DNA of 64,000 nt from Telopea speciosissima (taxonomy: Eukaryota > Streptophyta > Magnoliopsida > Proteales > Proteaceae). The notes under the pieces were generated by a model, which ran no database searches, was not told the origin of the DNA, and saw only the letters and a program-made list of their open reading frames with translations. Below, piece by piece: positions 1 through 10,689 of this stretch. The DNA is taken from NCBI RefSeq assembly GCF_018873765.1, contig NC_057922.1, forward strand, positions 11,979,563 to 12,043,562. Reading direction: 5' to 3'. The translations under genes were made by a program, and so were the position numbers. The number at the start of each line of letters is the position of its first letter. Position 1 is the first letter of the stretch.

Positions 1-533
1 GGTGGACTTCTTTCCCTACGTATTTTATTTTTATTTCTTACTTTCCTTTTTCATTCTTCAAAATTCTGATCAGTGATTTCAAGATCTTTGCTGTCTTAGG
101 CGATACCCTGTTTTAGAAGAAATTCTCTCCCATTGAGTTTATTCCAGTTCAGATTGATCTGAAATTCGGTGGTTGGTGTCTTTGTAACACATTCTATTCA
201 TTTCTTAGTTGAAATACTCCCTTAGTTCTGGAATTTCTGGATTCCATATTCTGAATTCTATTTCTTAGCTTGTTTTCTTCTTATTTTTCTATTTCAGTTT
301 GTTCTCTGTTGGTTTCCTATTATTTCCTATCTTCCCCTCTGCTGGAGATCCACTTTGCGAATTCTTCTCTTGAGACCTACACAGAGCATGAGAATATTCA
401 AAAAAATGTTCACCACATGCCAATTGCAGGCAATTTGGCTCAACTAAAACAGAAGTATTTCTAGGGAAAAGCAAAAGATTTGTCAAGTTCAAGTCCACAG
501 AGTGCAGTAATCTCGTTTTCTCACAGACTTGCA
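1..533. other. Intergenic, nothing recognised
   Basis: AT-rich, pyrimidine-rich sequence with no reading frame I can assign and no clear repeat. It is the left flank of the MULE-like element that starts at 544. Confidence 0.4.
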
Positions 534-543
534 TGCTTTTATT

Positions 544-2248
544 GGTAATTTACACATACCACCCCTGAGGTTTAACGAAAGTATAATTTTACCCCCCAGT
601 TTTGGATAATTCTGCGTACCCCCTGAGGTTTACAAACGTTAACAAATACACCCATTCTGTCAGTTCATGACTAACAGTGTTAAAATTAAGAGAAAAATTG
701 ACCAAATTGCCCTCATCTTCCCCAAATCAGTTCCCTTGTTTTTATTCTTGAAGAACCCTAACCTGCAACTGAAACCCTTTTCACTCCTTCAGCTCTTACC
801 CCTTCACTACCTCTTCTCCTTCTTCTTCTAAAACCTAATCCAATTTCAGGGCAGACATCAAGAGCTTCCTTCCTCAAAAATCCTGAACTAAGAATTAATG
901 AACTACTGTAGTGTTCTTAGGGCCTTTAATGGGTTCCGTTTCAAGTGTCCTGTTACACAACCATTGAACCTCCCTTGTCTCTATTCCTGTTTTCCCTTCC
1001 TGGTTTTTAGGTTCCCTGAAATATTCATTAATACTCCAAGACCCATCAAAAGAAAACAACAAAACTTGAATACCCATCACCTAATATTGGTTCTAGTTAA
1101 TGAATCCAACTATTAACAACACAGGAGAAAAAGAGCGAAATAGAAAACAAAGAGAATTTGCAGAGATTATATTGTAGCGAAAGAAAAAAGAGAGACAAAA
1201 TGAGGAATCTTTCGAAGTAAATAAGTAAAACACAGAGACTACGCGTCTTCATCTTTGTCACAGTTTAGTTTAGTTTAGTTCATTGCTTCATAATGCTAGC
1301 TATCCTTCTCAGTGCATTTGGATTTTGGAAGAATCCATTAATGGATAGCATATCCAACACCCACTACCCAACAGCATTTTGGAATACATTCTTTTATATC
1401 TCATCTTCTCCCATTTCTTCACCACAACAAGAAAATCTGACCTCAAAAGTCCAAACCCTGCCATCATCCAAAATCACAGTGCATGCGTGACAGACAACCT
1501 CCAGAAAAATTTTCCCTGATTCTTCCATCTCTGTCTCTCACATAAAAAACACACTTCAACGATGGATATGTATCGAACACCTGAGAGCCGCTGAGCAAAA
1601 TCCAGATTCATCGCTGTACTAGGCTGGGATTCGGCATAAATGCATCCCACTGCCGATTCAGCGCGGTCGCAGTCACCAACTCATCAACCACCTCTTTCCT
1701 CTCCTCTTACTTTCTTCTCTCACCGTCAAGTCCTTTGTTGGTTGATGGCAGGTTATTCGGACCAAGCTCACCTCCCTTCGTTCCTTCGTTTCTAATATCT
1801 CGGACTGCCCCCACTGGTCGGAGAATCCACTCCTCCATGACCTCCCTAACCTCCTGTTAACTCTCCACAAGACAAAATAAGAAATGGAGATCTACACTAC
1901 ACCTACCTTCTTAATTGGGTGATCTACCACACACGTTTAAGAAGAGAAGCAAACCACCAAGTAAATTAATGGGTCAGTCTCCCATAGAAAGTGAGAAATG
2001 GAAACGATTAGGTTTTAGAAGAAGAAGGAGAAGAGGTAGTGAAGGGGTGAAGAGGGTTTCAGATTTGGGGAAGATGAGGGCAATTTGGTCAATTTCCCTC
2101 TTAATTTTAACACTGTTAGTCATGAACTGACGGAATAGGTGTTTTTGTTAACGTCTGTAAACCTCACGGGGGTACGCAAAATTATCCAAAACTGAGGGGT
2201 AAAATTATACTTTCGTTAAACCTCAGTGATGGTATGTGTAAATTACCC
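544..2248. mobile_element. MULE-like non-autonomous element with long TIRs
   Basis: The ends are long inverted repeats. The left arm runs from 544 to about 850 and starts ggtaatttacacataccacc; the right arm, about 1985-2248, reads as its reverse complement. The right arm lacks roughly 70 bp found in the left arm (about 735-805). The element is bounded by the direct repeat tgcttttatt at 534-543 and 2249-2258, a 9-10 bp target-site duplication typical of Mutator-like elements. The interior (about 860-1960) has no transposase and no host gene that I recognise, so it is non-autonomous. The arms are still close to identical, so it is not very old. Confidence 0.8.
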
Positions 2249-2258
2249 TGCTTTTATT

Positions 2259-2925
2259 TGGGCACCAGTTTGTATTGCATTAGACTTGTGTGCTTTCTAT
2301 ATTCCCTTTTTTTTCTCTTCTTCCATTATCTTAATCATAATTTTGATGCCTATTATTTAAAGAGAAAAAAGAGAATACTTGGGTCTCTACAGTAGTGTCC
2401 GGTTGAATCCAATGTAATTCAGAGTTTTGGTTATGGAAGGAAAGATTATTGATTCATTGCAGGAATTCTGCATTTTCAGCTGCAATCAGGCTTTGTATAC
2501 TGCTTTGTGCTACTTATGCAACCAATTATAGCTATCTCTCGAATCTCTCGGCTAACTATGTAAGAGTAGCCCAGAACAACTAATTGCTCATGTTCCCCAG
2601 CTCTCAAAATCCTGAGACCTTGTAGGAGTGAATGTAGCTTCAGTTGAGTAGTTCAGTAGAGTACCCAGAGCATGCCAAACATTAATTAGCAAGCAGAGTG
2701 TCCCCTTTCAAACTCTACTGCACAAATCCCTGAAGGTCCCAGATTCCCCGAAGAACTTCACAAAATAAATTTCCAAGAGTTCACAAGGCAAACAAAATAT
2801 AGATTCGAAACAATCACCATCATAAATAGAAACAACTAACTAATAGCTCAAGGGAACATTATAGATAACCAGTTACAAAAAGCTCAAGAAATTCAAGATA
2901 TGTTTCAAGCAATCCACCTACACAC
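2259..2925. other. Intergenic, nothing assigned
   Basis: No convincing coding sequence. The stretch lies downstream (minus strand) of the APC4 fragment. I looked here for the next APC4 exons and did not find them. Confidence 0.35.
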
Positions 2926-3655
2926 CTCAACATAAGGTAGTGAAATCACCACATCTTCAAGCCCAATAACTATTGCTTTACCAACAGGATGCCAACACAG
3001 AACCGTTTTGCATCTTTCCTACAGAACATTTAAGATGAATCAGTAAGGCTAAACCACCACTGTGGGAAGGGGGGTATGAAGGCAGGTAGAGTTGAAATCC
3101 ATCTATAGTCTCTTCATTAACATCATATTCCAACCAATCTGTAATCCCCAAGTGTTGTTGATCATTGGATGTTCTGTAGGAACCAATCTACTTCTATTCT
3201 TTTGGGGGAATAAGAACCAATCAAATTCAAACATTGACAGAACGTAATTTTAAGTTAGGCCCAAATTTAAGAACACTTCTCAGTGTACATACATATATAC
3301 AAATATGCTCAAGCACTGCCACACTAAGTAAAGAAAAGAAACGTCCAGGTTAAGATGGTTTATTGCCCTAATTTCTAGAATAATGAATAAATTATATTGA
3401 ATCTTGAGTCATTAAAATTGAAATCATGATAAGTTATCATGTAAAGCAACTTGCTGTATCTCCAAAAAAACCCAAAAGGTGGAGAGGGGGAATAAAACCT
3501 GGAGAAGGTATCCAAAACCGTTGCCAATTGAAGCGATGCAGGGGGATCTTCGAGTCCTCTGTAACCATGGACAGGAAATCCTTCTCGGAGTTATACTCTG
3601 CGATTTTGACCTTCAAAATGGAGAAGACTGAAGTAGGGAATAAGCGCCAAGTGAG
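2926..3655 (-). pseudogene. APC4: APC4 fragment: exons 1 and 2 of anaphase-promoting complex subunit 4
   Basis: Two minus-strand blocks read like the N-terminal WD40 part of plant APC4, a scaffold subunit of the APC/C ubiquitin ligase. Block 1 (3499 to about 3655) contains [20 protein letters not shown], then [10 protein letters not shown] and SPG, and ends at a plausible donor (CAG/GT). Block 2 (2926-3018) follows a TAG acceptor and reads WHPVGKAIVIGLEDVVIS, ending in VE before GTGTGTAGG. The order and spacing match my recollection of plant APC4 exons 1 and 2. The copy looks dead: the 5' part of exon 1 (before about 3613) is out of frame, the join between the blocks does not keep frame, and the remaining exons are absent. 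Because the intron is kept, it arose by DNA-level duplication or transposon capture, not retroposition. The identification is from memory of the family, without a search. Confidence 0.7.
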
Positions 3656-4671
3656 ATGAGAGCAACAATGGAATAATTTTATTAAAGACAAAAAAATGCA
3701 CATGAAGAAGAACGGTTAGTTCATAGGTAGCCAATGCTAAAGAAAACGAACCTTAAGAGGCAACTGGATTATCGAACTGAAGCAGAAAGGATAGTTGCTA
3801 AGGTTTCCACTATTTCCAATGGCGGGAGCTGGACAATTCTGATACGTTTTAGTCAAGAAGCTAAAAGTGAGGCAGCGAAGACCGAAGAAGGGAAAAGAAG
3901 GTAAGAAATACTGACAGTGACTCACCAGTCACCAGGTCGGCTATGAGCTGGAATTCGCCTGTGGGGACGTTTGGGAAATTATCTGCGTCACCTGTGGGTG
4001 ACTCACCAGGTCCATTTATTGAGCGCTGTAGTAGACATGTAGGGGAGCAAGTTTGGCCCGGCAATTCCGAGCCCACCATGAACCTGGGCTGGGCTTTTCT
4101 CTCGGACGGCCGAAGGTCGGACTGGTATTTCAGGGCTGGAGATCAGGCCGGGCCTAGGTTGAGACTTTAGTCTGAGCCCAGCCTGGCACAAAGTAAAAGT
4201 ACAATTATTTAACTATTTTTATCAATATTTATTTTCTAGAATATTAGAATAATATGCCCAAAGCACTCAAAGATATTGATTGAACCAGTGCGAGGGCCAC
4301 TGAGAGTGCACACAAGGGCATCAATATAGTTATAATTTTTATATTATAAGGGGCAGGACAGTACTTTTACATGCTCTTGTGTATGTGTATGGGCACAGGA
4401 GCCATGCGACTAGGTAGTATTCTTTTTCTTATAAATAAATAATTTATTTCCTGGTTCCGTGTCTAATGGCCTCCCATCCCACCACCACTAATGACATGTC
4501 AAAAATAAATCGTAGTATGTATAACAAAAAATCCACATAATCGAAGGCCTAGAGAAAAAGATATATCAAGTATAATCTCTCTATCTGCATCATTGCTTTG
4601 GTAGAATTGTTAGAAAATACCACCATTAAAAACTTAAAATGAACATGGGAGAGGGATAGGTATGGTAGCGG
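3656..4671. other. Intergenic, unassigned repeat debris
   Basis: The GC-richer block around 3950-4190 has the look of a repeat (gggcccagcc-type words recur elsewhere in the window). No gene is supported. Confidence 0.3.
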
Positions 4672-4755
4672 TATACCGTATGCTAGCACCCTATGTGTCT
4701 ATCTCTCTCTTCCCCCTTTGAATAGACACATAAGGTGCTAGCGTATGGTATATTG
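4672..4755. mobile_element. Short foldback MITE
   Basis: Near-perfect hairpin. The left arm includes gctagcaccctatgtgtcta (from 4682) and the right arm atagacacataaggtgctag (from 4721). The core word gtctatctctctc is shared with the MITEs at 6690, 23508 and 45378, so it is a member or relative of that family. Confidence 0.6.
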
Positions 4756-5736
4756 CTAGCATGCCCAGCCTTTCCCGAAGGATCATAAACAAAGACTCTT
4801 CCAAGCCCACCTGTTCTAGTGATTTTTTTTATAGGTATTACGGTTGAATAATTTCAACCCAATTTAATTTTGGGCCCAGGAGCCCAATATACAAATTTGA
4901 GGGGACGTTTGTTATGCAATCCGAGATTGCTATGTTGAGCTGGATTTTTCAATATGGGTTCAGATTGGTTTGTTTGGAATCTAATCCTAGATTGGGATTG
5001 CAAAATATGGGCTGTGTGGTACTTTTTTTTTTTTTTTATCTTTCTTTAGAGATCAGAAGTAGACTGGAGACTAGGTATGTTAAGAATTAAAATGCATGCA
5101 GCAGATCAACGATAGCAAAAGTAGATCACAACAATTTACGTGGTTCACTCAAGATGGCTATGTCCATGGTTAAGCGATAAATCAGAGCTTCCACGATCCT
5201 GATGAAGAAATTACAAAACCCTAGCACTCTCCTACTTGCAAGATCACTCCTATATATAGTGTTTTGATGCATACTAATATAGAGAAACCCTAATCCCCGA
5301 AAGTACAAAAGTATTAACCCCAATTTAAATAACTCCCAAAAAATGCGGGTTTTCTTCATATGGCTCTTGTCCCCAATCCCCCCCTGATGAGTGGGACCGC
5401 CAATATTAGGGAAAAGTGACTTGTACTTCTTAGATTAGACCGAGATCAAGCTTCACCAATAACAAGGTATAGGATATATAGAGTAGGAATGGAATGCAAA
5501 ACTACCCGAAAAAAGAATTTAAAACTACAATCTCAATCCTAATGTCATGGAATGTGATCCAAGATGCAGCTCATCCTAAGTCCAAACACCATCCCTATAG
5601 AGCTTGGATATTGAATCCTGGATTCTAGCCTATAGAATTGAGAAATTAATTAACTTGAATTGTATTACCAAACAGCCCAACAGTTTTACCTTTCTTTTTG
5701 GGTCTCCCTGACTTGAACCCCTATTTGGGGGGTTGG

Positions 5737-5770
<34 letters not shown>

Positions 5771-6680
5771 TTTAAAATAGCTTGATAGTGAAAATATGTT
5801 GTGATGAGTTAATGTTCGTCAAGTGCCTAGTGCATTTGGTAGCTAGTGGTGTGTAAAGGTCCATTGCTACCTGGAGATTTTGAGTTTAAATCTTCTAGTT
5901 CACATCCTACATCTCACCTTACCTATCAAAAAAGCAAAAAAAAAAAGAAAGAAAGGTAAGTAAGGGAAGCAGCTAGAAGCAGACCTTGTCTTACTAAAAA
6001 TTAAACGAGTGATGCATGATTTCATTAAATGAAATATCATCTTTGCGAGTTGTCACATTCAAAAGATAAAAATAGTTGCTTACAGTACCATAGAGAAGAG
6101 TCTGATTAGTTCTCTCTCTCTCTCTCTCTCTCATTCATTCAAGTGAAGTAGAACTCAACTCTTTTTTGTTTAATTTTCACAATTTGGTTGGAATCAAGAA
6201 GGTAACATTAAGTCGTATCTAAATCTTTGATTGGCTAAAAAACTGCAACAAGATAGGATTCTAATGTGCTGTAATCCAAAACACAATAAAGCTAATTAGG
6301 CCCACTATTTTACGTGTGGGATTGCTTATTAAATTTAAGAGCCCATTCTGTTAGGCTTTCTCACGTCTTTGTTTGTTTAAACATCAAATCAAGAGGAAAA
6401 CCAAGAAATGTGGGGGTGAGGGTTTCCTAAATTGACTAACATTATCAAAAGTAACAGCAATCCATGATTTTCCCAAAATGGAAACTGCAATTATCAATCA
6501 AAGCTTTTAATTAATTGTACTTTCCTTACTTTTTGCAACTAGGTCAATGATTCCCTTGCAATTTATAATTGAAACCCTAAAAATTTGACTTGTTTTGATT
6601 CGGATACAGTAAGATTCGATTTGATTCGATTCGATTCATGGATTTGTACGACTGGTTTGATTTGAAAATTTGATAATTGA
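4756..6680. other. Intergenic with CT microsatellites
   Basis: Contains (CT)n at about 5739-5767 and 6113-6132, and poly-purine or poly-A tracts near 5935. The block at about 5095-5290 looks like an old interspersed repeat, but I cannot classify it. No gene seen. Confidence 0.35.
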
Positions 6681-6689
6681 AAGTTACAT

Positions 6690-6846
6690 GGGAAAAAGAA
6701 TTCTGTCTGATGCCAGCACTCCCATGAGTCTATCTCTCTGCTCCTCACATGAAAAGATAGCTCTGCCCTTTTGTTTTAAGGAGGAGAAATATAGACACAT
6801 GGGACTGCGGATGTAGGCCACACTCCCGAATAGAAAATTGCTTCCC
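6690..6846. mobile_element. MULE-like MITE, first of a pair on one target
   Basis: A 157-bp element with inverted ends (gggaaaaagaattctgtc on the left; the right end reads gggaagcaattttc on the other strand). It is flanked by the 9-bp direct repeat aagttacat at 6681-6689 and 6847-6855. The interior shares the ctcccatgagtctatctctc core with the copies at 23508 and 45378. Confidence 0.75.
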
Positions 6847-6855
6847 AAGTTACAT

Positions 6856-7034
6856 GGATCTTTATCACCTCCAGTTTGTTGACCGGCTCAGTTCCCCAGT
6901 TCCTCTAACAAAGGGGGGCTGAAATGACCTCTCTACCCATGCCCAAACACCCTGTCCGGGTGGGATCCACCATCCCCCTATTAGAGGAACTGGAGAACTG
7001 GGCCGGTCAGCAAACTGGAGGTGATAATTTTCCC
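6856..7034. mobile_element. Foldback MITE inserted at the same 9-bp target
   Basis: A 179-bp hairpin. The left arm has atcacctccagtttgttgac and the right arm the complement of atcacctccagtttgctgac. It is flanked by aagttacat at 6847-6855 and 7035-7043. The middle copy of the target is therefore shared with the preceding MITE. Related hairpins lie at 60261-60443 and, more loosely, 35131-35287. Confidence 0.75.
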
Positions 7035-7043
7035 AAGTTACAT

Positions 7044-8757
7044 ATAGTAAAATGGGTCCTTCTAGGCAACACTATGCTTAAAGAATATTCACCCCTCCGC
7101 CCCCCCCCCCCCAAAAAAAAATTTAAAATAAAATAAAATTATCAAAATGTCATCAAATAGAGATAAATATAAAATTCAAAATGACGTCGTTTCTAATTTT
7201 AATTAACTCATTTTAAGCTGAAATTGTACAAATGAGATGGTTGTCTGGTCCTCTATCACATGGACTAACTCATGTACTATTAAGTGGTAAATAGTGAAAT
7301 GTTACATTTCACTAGGTATAACAACGAGGAACAAAACCCTAGTAAAATAATAGAAAAAGATCTCTAAATATCTGACCTTGAAATCAGCTTGAGTTCCAAT
7401 GCATATGGGTTGGACTAGTGAACCTGTGTAGCTAGTAGCCACCCATAAATTTCTTGTGGCCAACATTATGGGATATGTTATCCATCCAAAAGTTAAAAGG
7501 CATATACATATATAGATGACCTGCAAGTGAATGTCCTATTTGTGTAAAATATTCTTCATTATCATAGATAGGGAAAGTACCTTACAGATCACAGCATATT
7601 GGGCTAAAGCTTTGGCAATTATAAATTGTTCTAATGAGATAAGTTGATGGAGTCCCCTTCAACCAAAAATGTTGTGGGGAAAAGCTTAACATGCTTAGGC
7701 CAAATCAATCACTACTTCAAATAATTTCAAATGATGTTTCCATGGATATTCCTCAAAAGTTTTATTTATTGATCTACAAGCATCTAGGAAGCACCTCGGA
7801 TACCAAAGGAGTAGCCATCAAAATTAAGCTTTAATTTTGGTACTTTTGGAACCCAAGGAGCCAAGGGTACTAGATGTAGTTCAAAAGAACAAGAAAAGCC
7901 AACAGCAAACCATATCATCAACTTGGATAAAAGAAAAAAAAATGCTAATATGATAATTTTTGAGTATCCAATGGAATAATGGGCTGGCCATGAGTTCAAT
8001 ATTTTTGTGATTTCTATTATAATGGATCGATTCTATAAGTCTAAATATGAGGGATTGAGGTTTTATATAGAATTAAGTAATCGATTTTTAATTTGTAGTA
8101 GTTTAGAAATTTTCTAATTTTTTTATTTTTTCGACAGAACTATAACTTATCCCCAACAATTTCGATAGAACTATAACTCTTCCTTGTGATTTTTTATAAG
8201 ATGCAATTATTTTCTCTTGTGAGAAGTAATAACAACCTTGGTGGGAATGCCAAGTTGAGTGGTGAGATGCTAGTCAAGTTCTAGGTGGGAAGTCTAGTTC
8301 ATATTCTTCTTCTTTTATCTTCTATCTTAAATCTTCTAGCTAGTTAGTCTTCTATCAATTTCATCTTCTAGCTAGTCATCTATCTTTCACTTGCTATTCT
8401 GTCCACTAATTTCTAATGCACTTTTTCTCAATTTCAGATTGTAGCTTAGTGCTAGAATAGTCACCAAATCAACCCATCAATATTCTATTTGTTGGCAATA
8501 CACTGCCCTCTTTTATGCCCTTTGGCAGCAACATATTCGTCTTTAACTTCTATTTTATGCTAGTTACTAACTTTTGAACTCACTCACTAATTTTTCTTCC
8601 TTAGTTACTATTTATATTCTTAGTTTCTATTTTGATTTTACTTTCTATTCTTTGATCTAGTTGTTGTTTTTCCATGGTTACTAAATTTGAAATCCTGTTT
8701 TAGCAACTTACGAATTTTGTGATCCCTTGATATATTCAAATATGTCCGTTCGATTAA
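7044..8757. other. Intergenic, nothing recognised
   Basis: AT-rich sequence with a poly-C/poly-A run near 7098-7120. Short pyrimidine-rich repeats at 8280-8650 resemble old retrotransposon UTR sequence, but nothing is assignable. Confidence 0.3.
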
Positions 8758-8762
8758 CATCC

Positions 8763-8765
<3 letters not shown>

Positions 8766-8796
<31 letters not shown>

Positions 8797-9168
8797 GAGA
8801 AGAAGAATTTATATTTATAAGGAATATAGGTATTTACAATCTATAATATTTCTTCCCCTTGGCATCATTGCGCACCAAGATGGAGAGTGCCTCGGGGAAA
8901 CTATCTTTACATAAGGGGATTTCCTGGTAGGAGTGAAGGAACCCTGCTAAGAAATCGGCGCAAGAATTGATCTCTCTGACATGGTGAAGAAACACACAGC
9001 TTCTGAACCGCTGTTGGAGTTCACATAGGTCGCGAACCAGATCTATAGAGTGCCATGGTGCCTTGAAGGAGCCCAGTATCATTTGAATTGCCACGAAAGA
9101 GTCTGATCGGACTTGTATACTTGCCACATGTGAATCAAGGGCTTTAAGCATGCCCTTCTTTATAATAT
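8766..9168 (-). mobile_element. 5'-truncated LINE tail with RNase H-like domain
   Basis: The minus strand encodes about 110 residues of the RNase H-like domain that ends plant L1-type LINE ORF2. Recognisable are QVRSDSFVAIQMI (acidic SDS motif) and HHVREINSCADFLAG (NxxAD motif). It runs into a long poly-A tail, seen as a T run on the plus strand at 8766-8795. The 11-bp repeat catccaacttt at 8758-8768 and 9169-9179 is the target-site duplication. The insertion is about 400 bp and stops abruptly at 9168, the usual 5' truncation of target-primed reverse transcription. The frame is still open, so the insertion is fairly recent. It is not a host gene. Confidence 0.85.
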
Positions 9169-9358
9169 CATCCAACTTTGATTAATCCTTCAACCAGACC
9201 TAGAACCCTATCAGAACCCCTTTGACCAGGTTGTTGGTATTACTTTTTTGGAGGGTTATTGAGATACCTGCTATTTTGTATTTGTTATTCAATCTAATTG
9301 TGTAAATTTCTTACCATATTGAGTAATGATATCTTTTAAAAATTTTTTTTTCAAACCC

Positions 9359-9771
9359 AAGGTTTTGTTTGGTTGCAAGGAAAACTAAAGGAAAAGAAAT
9401 TAAATTTAAAATCACTTTACTTTAAAGTAAGTAAAATAAAAATTACAACAATCTAGATTAGTGTGGCTGCTGGGATTCGAGCCCAGGTCTCCACGGCCAC
9501 AACGTGGAATTCTCACCACTAAACTACAGCCACTTGATATTTATAAAGTTACATTGGATAACTATTACCAAAATTTTCTTTCTTATGTTTGAAAATTTCC
9601 TGAAATTTAATCTCTAAATATGGAATGCTTAGCAAAAAAAATTACCAAATATGGAATGATTTAGAGTTAGTGTTATAACTATTTGGGATAATAATTACCA
9701 AAGTTTCTTTCTTAAATTTGAAATTTTTATTTTCCTTTTTTTTAATTTCCCTGGCAACCAAATGGAACCTT
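9359..9771. mobile_element. TIR element (GTTTGGTTGC family) carrying a tRNA gene
   Basis: Inverted ends: aaggttttgtttggttgcaa on the left; the right end reads aaggttccatttggttgcca on the opposite strand. The same termini (ggctcNgtttggttgcaagg) bound the element at 40939-41737, and both interiors contain the word ctaaatatggaatgatttag or a close variant. I found no convincing target-site duplication. The tRNA-His gene lies between the ends. Confidence 0.5.
9462..9533 (-). tRNA. tRNA-His (GUG)
   Basis: A 72-nt cloverleaf on the minus strand. The acceptor stem GTGGCTG pairs with CAGCCAC and is followed by discriminator A. The anticodon loop is TTGTGGC, with anticodon GTG, between perfect CCACG and CGTGG arms. 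The A box (TAGTTTAGTGG) and B box (GGCTCGAATCC) are intact, with a T5 run at about 9438-9442 as a likely Pol III stop. There is no encoded G-1, which nuclear tRNA-His receives after transcription. There is no intron. It matches the plant nuclear tRNA-His consensus as I recall it and looks functional. Confidence 0.93.
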
Positions 9772-10689
9772 GTTTTGATACTTATTAAAGTCTTCAAGAC
9801 ATCTTCTAAAACAAAAATCGATTTAGATTTGTACCAAATGTTGATTTGAGAATCAAACCCTATTTCAATGGGAGGTTTACAAATTTCTCTTACAATTTAA
9901 GAATCTCAGTCTGAAATTTTTTTTAATGAATGGTTTCATATAACATCTCATATTCATATTTTTCTTTATTTACATGCCACTCACTGGCTTCAAGTTTACG
10001 CCATTTAAACTATCAAATTGACCAACAAGTCAACACTATTTGTATTCTTTCTTCTAAACTTTTGAAAGAACCAATCCTGTCCCCACATCAATATTCGTCC
10101 TTCTTGGCGCTTCCAATAAATAAACCACTTGGTTCAAGAAATTCAGACACCCGTGAACGTGAAGCAAAAGAAACGCATCCATAAAAAAAGCCCTAAAGAC
10201 AGGCCAAACATCTTGAAAATTACTTATTAGTCTAATTGGTTAAAGGAAAGCATTTGATTCACACCCGAAGTTGACAGTTGACAAGTAAATAATAAACAGA
10301 GAAGGAACGCTAACCGATGATGTGTGTGGACTTGTAATTGGACTCAAACACACCCTGACCCAAAAAGATCATCGCATCCCCCTGAAAAGATGAAAAAAAT
10401 CCAGGGGTGCGATAGTGTTTTTGCTCCAAGCTGTGTCTGGGCACCGAAACACTCCCACACATAGCACCAGTTAGTGTTCCTTTTGTATTATTGTTTACTT
10501 TGAAGCTTCAAATAAAATAAAATGATTGGTTATGAGATACTTTTAATTGTCATATTAGATTCACAAATATATTATCCATGTCATTATATAGTTATGTATT
10601 AAATTTCACACCAATAGGACTTATCCATATGCCATTATAATTCCATAAAAATTATTTATAAAATAGGTTTGTTTGAATAACAAGGACCA
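9772..10689. other. Intergenic, nothing recognised
   Basis: AT-rich. A weak inverted pair (cgcatccccctg / caggggtgcga) around 10375-10415 may be a small foldback repeat. No gene. Confidence 0.3.

Noticed and set aside
6690-7043. Closely spaced repeats as a CRISPR-like or satellite array
   Set aside because: The three identical 9-mers are target-site duplications around two unrelated MITEs, and this is plant DNA.
8834-9175. 113-aa frame as a host RNase H gene
   Set aside because: The poly-A tail, 5' truncation and 11-bp target duplication show it is the tail of a LINE; the first residues even come from the target repeat.
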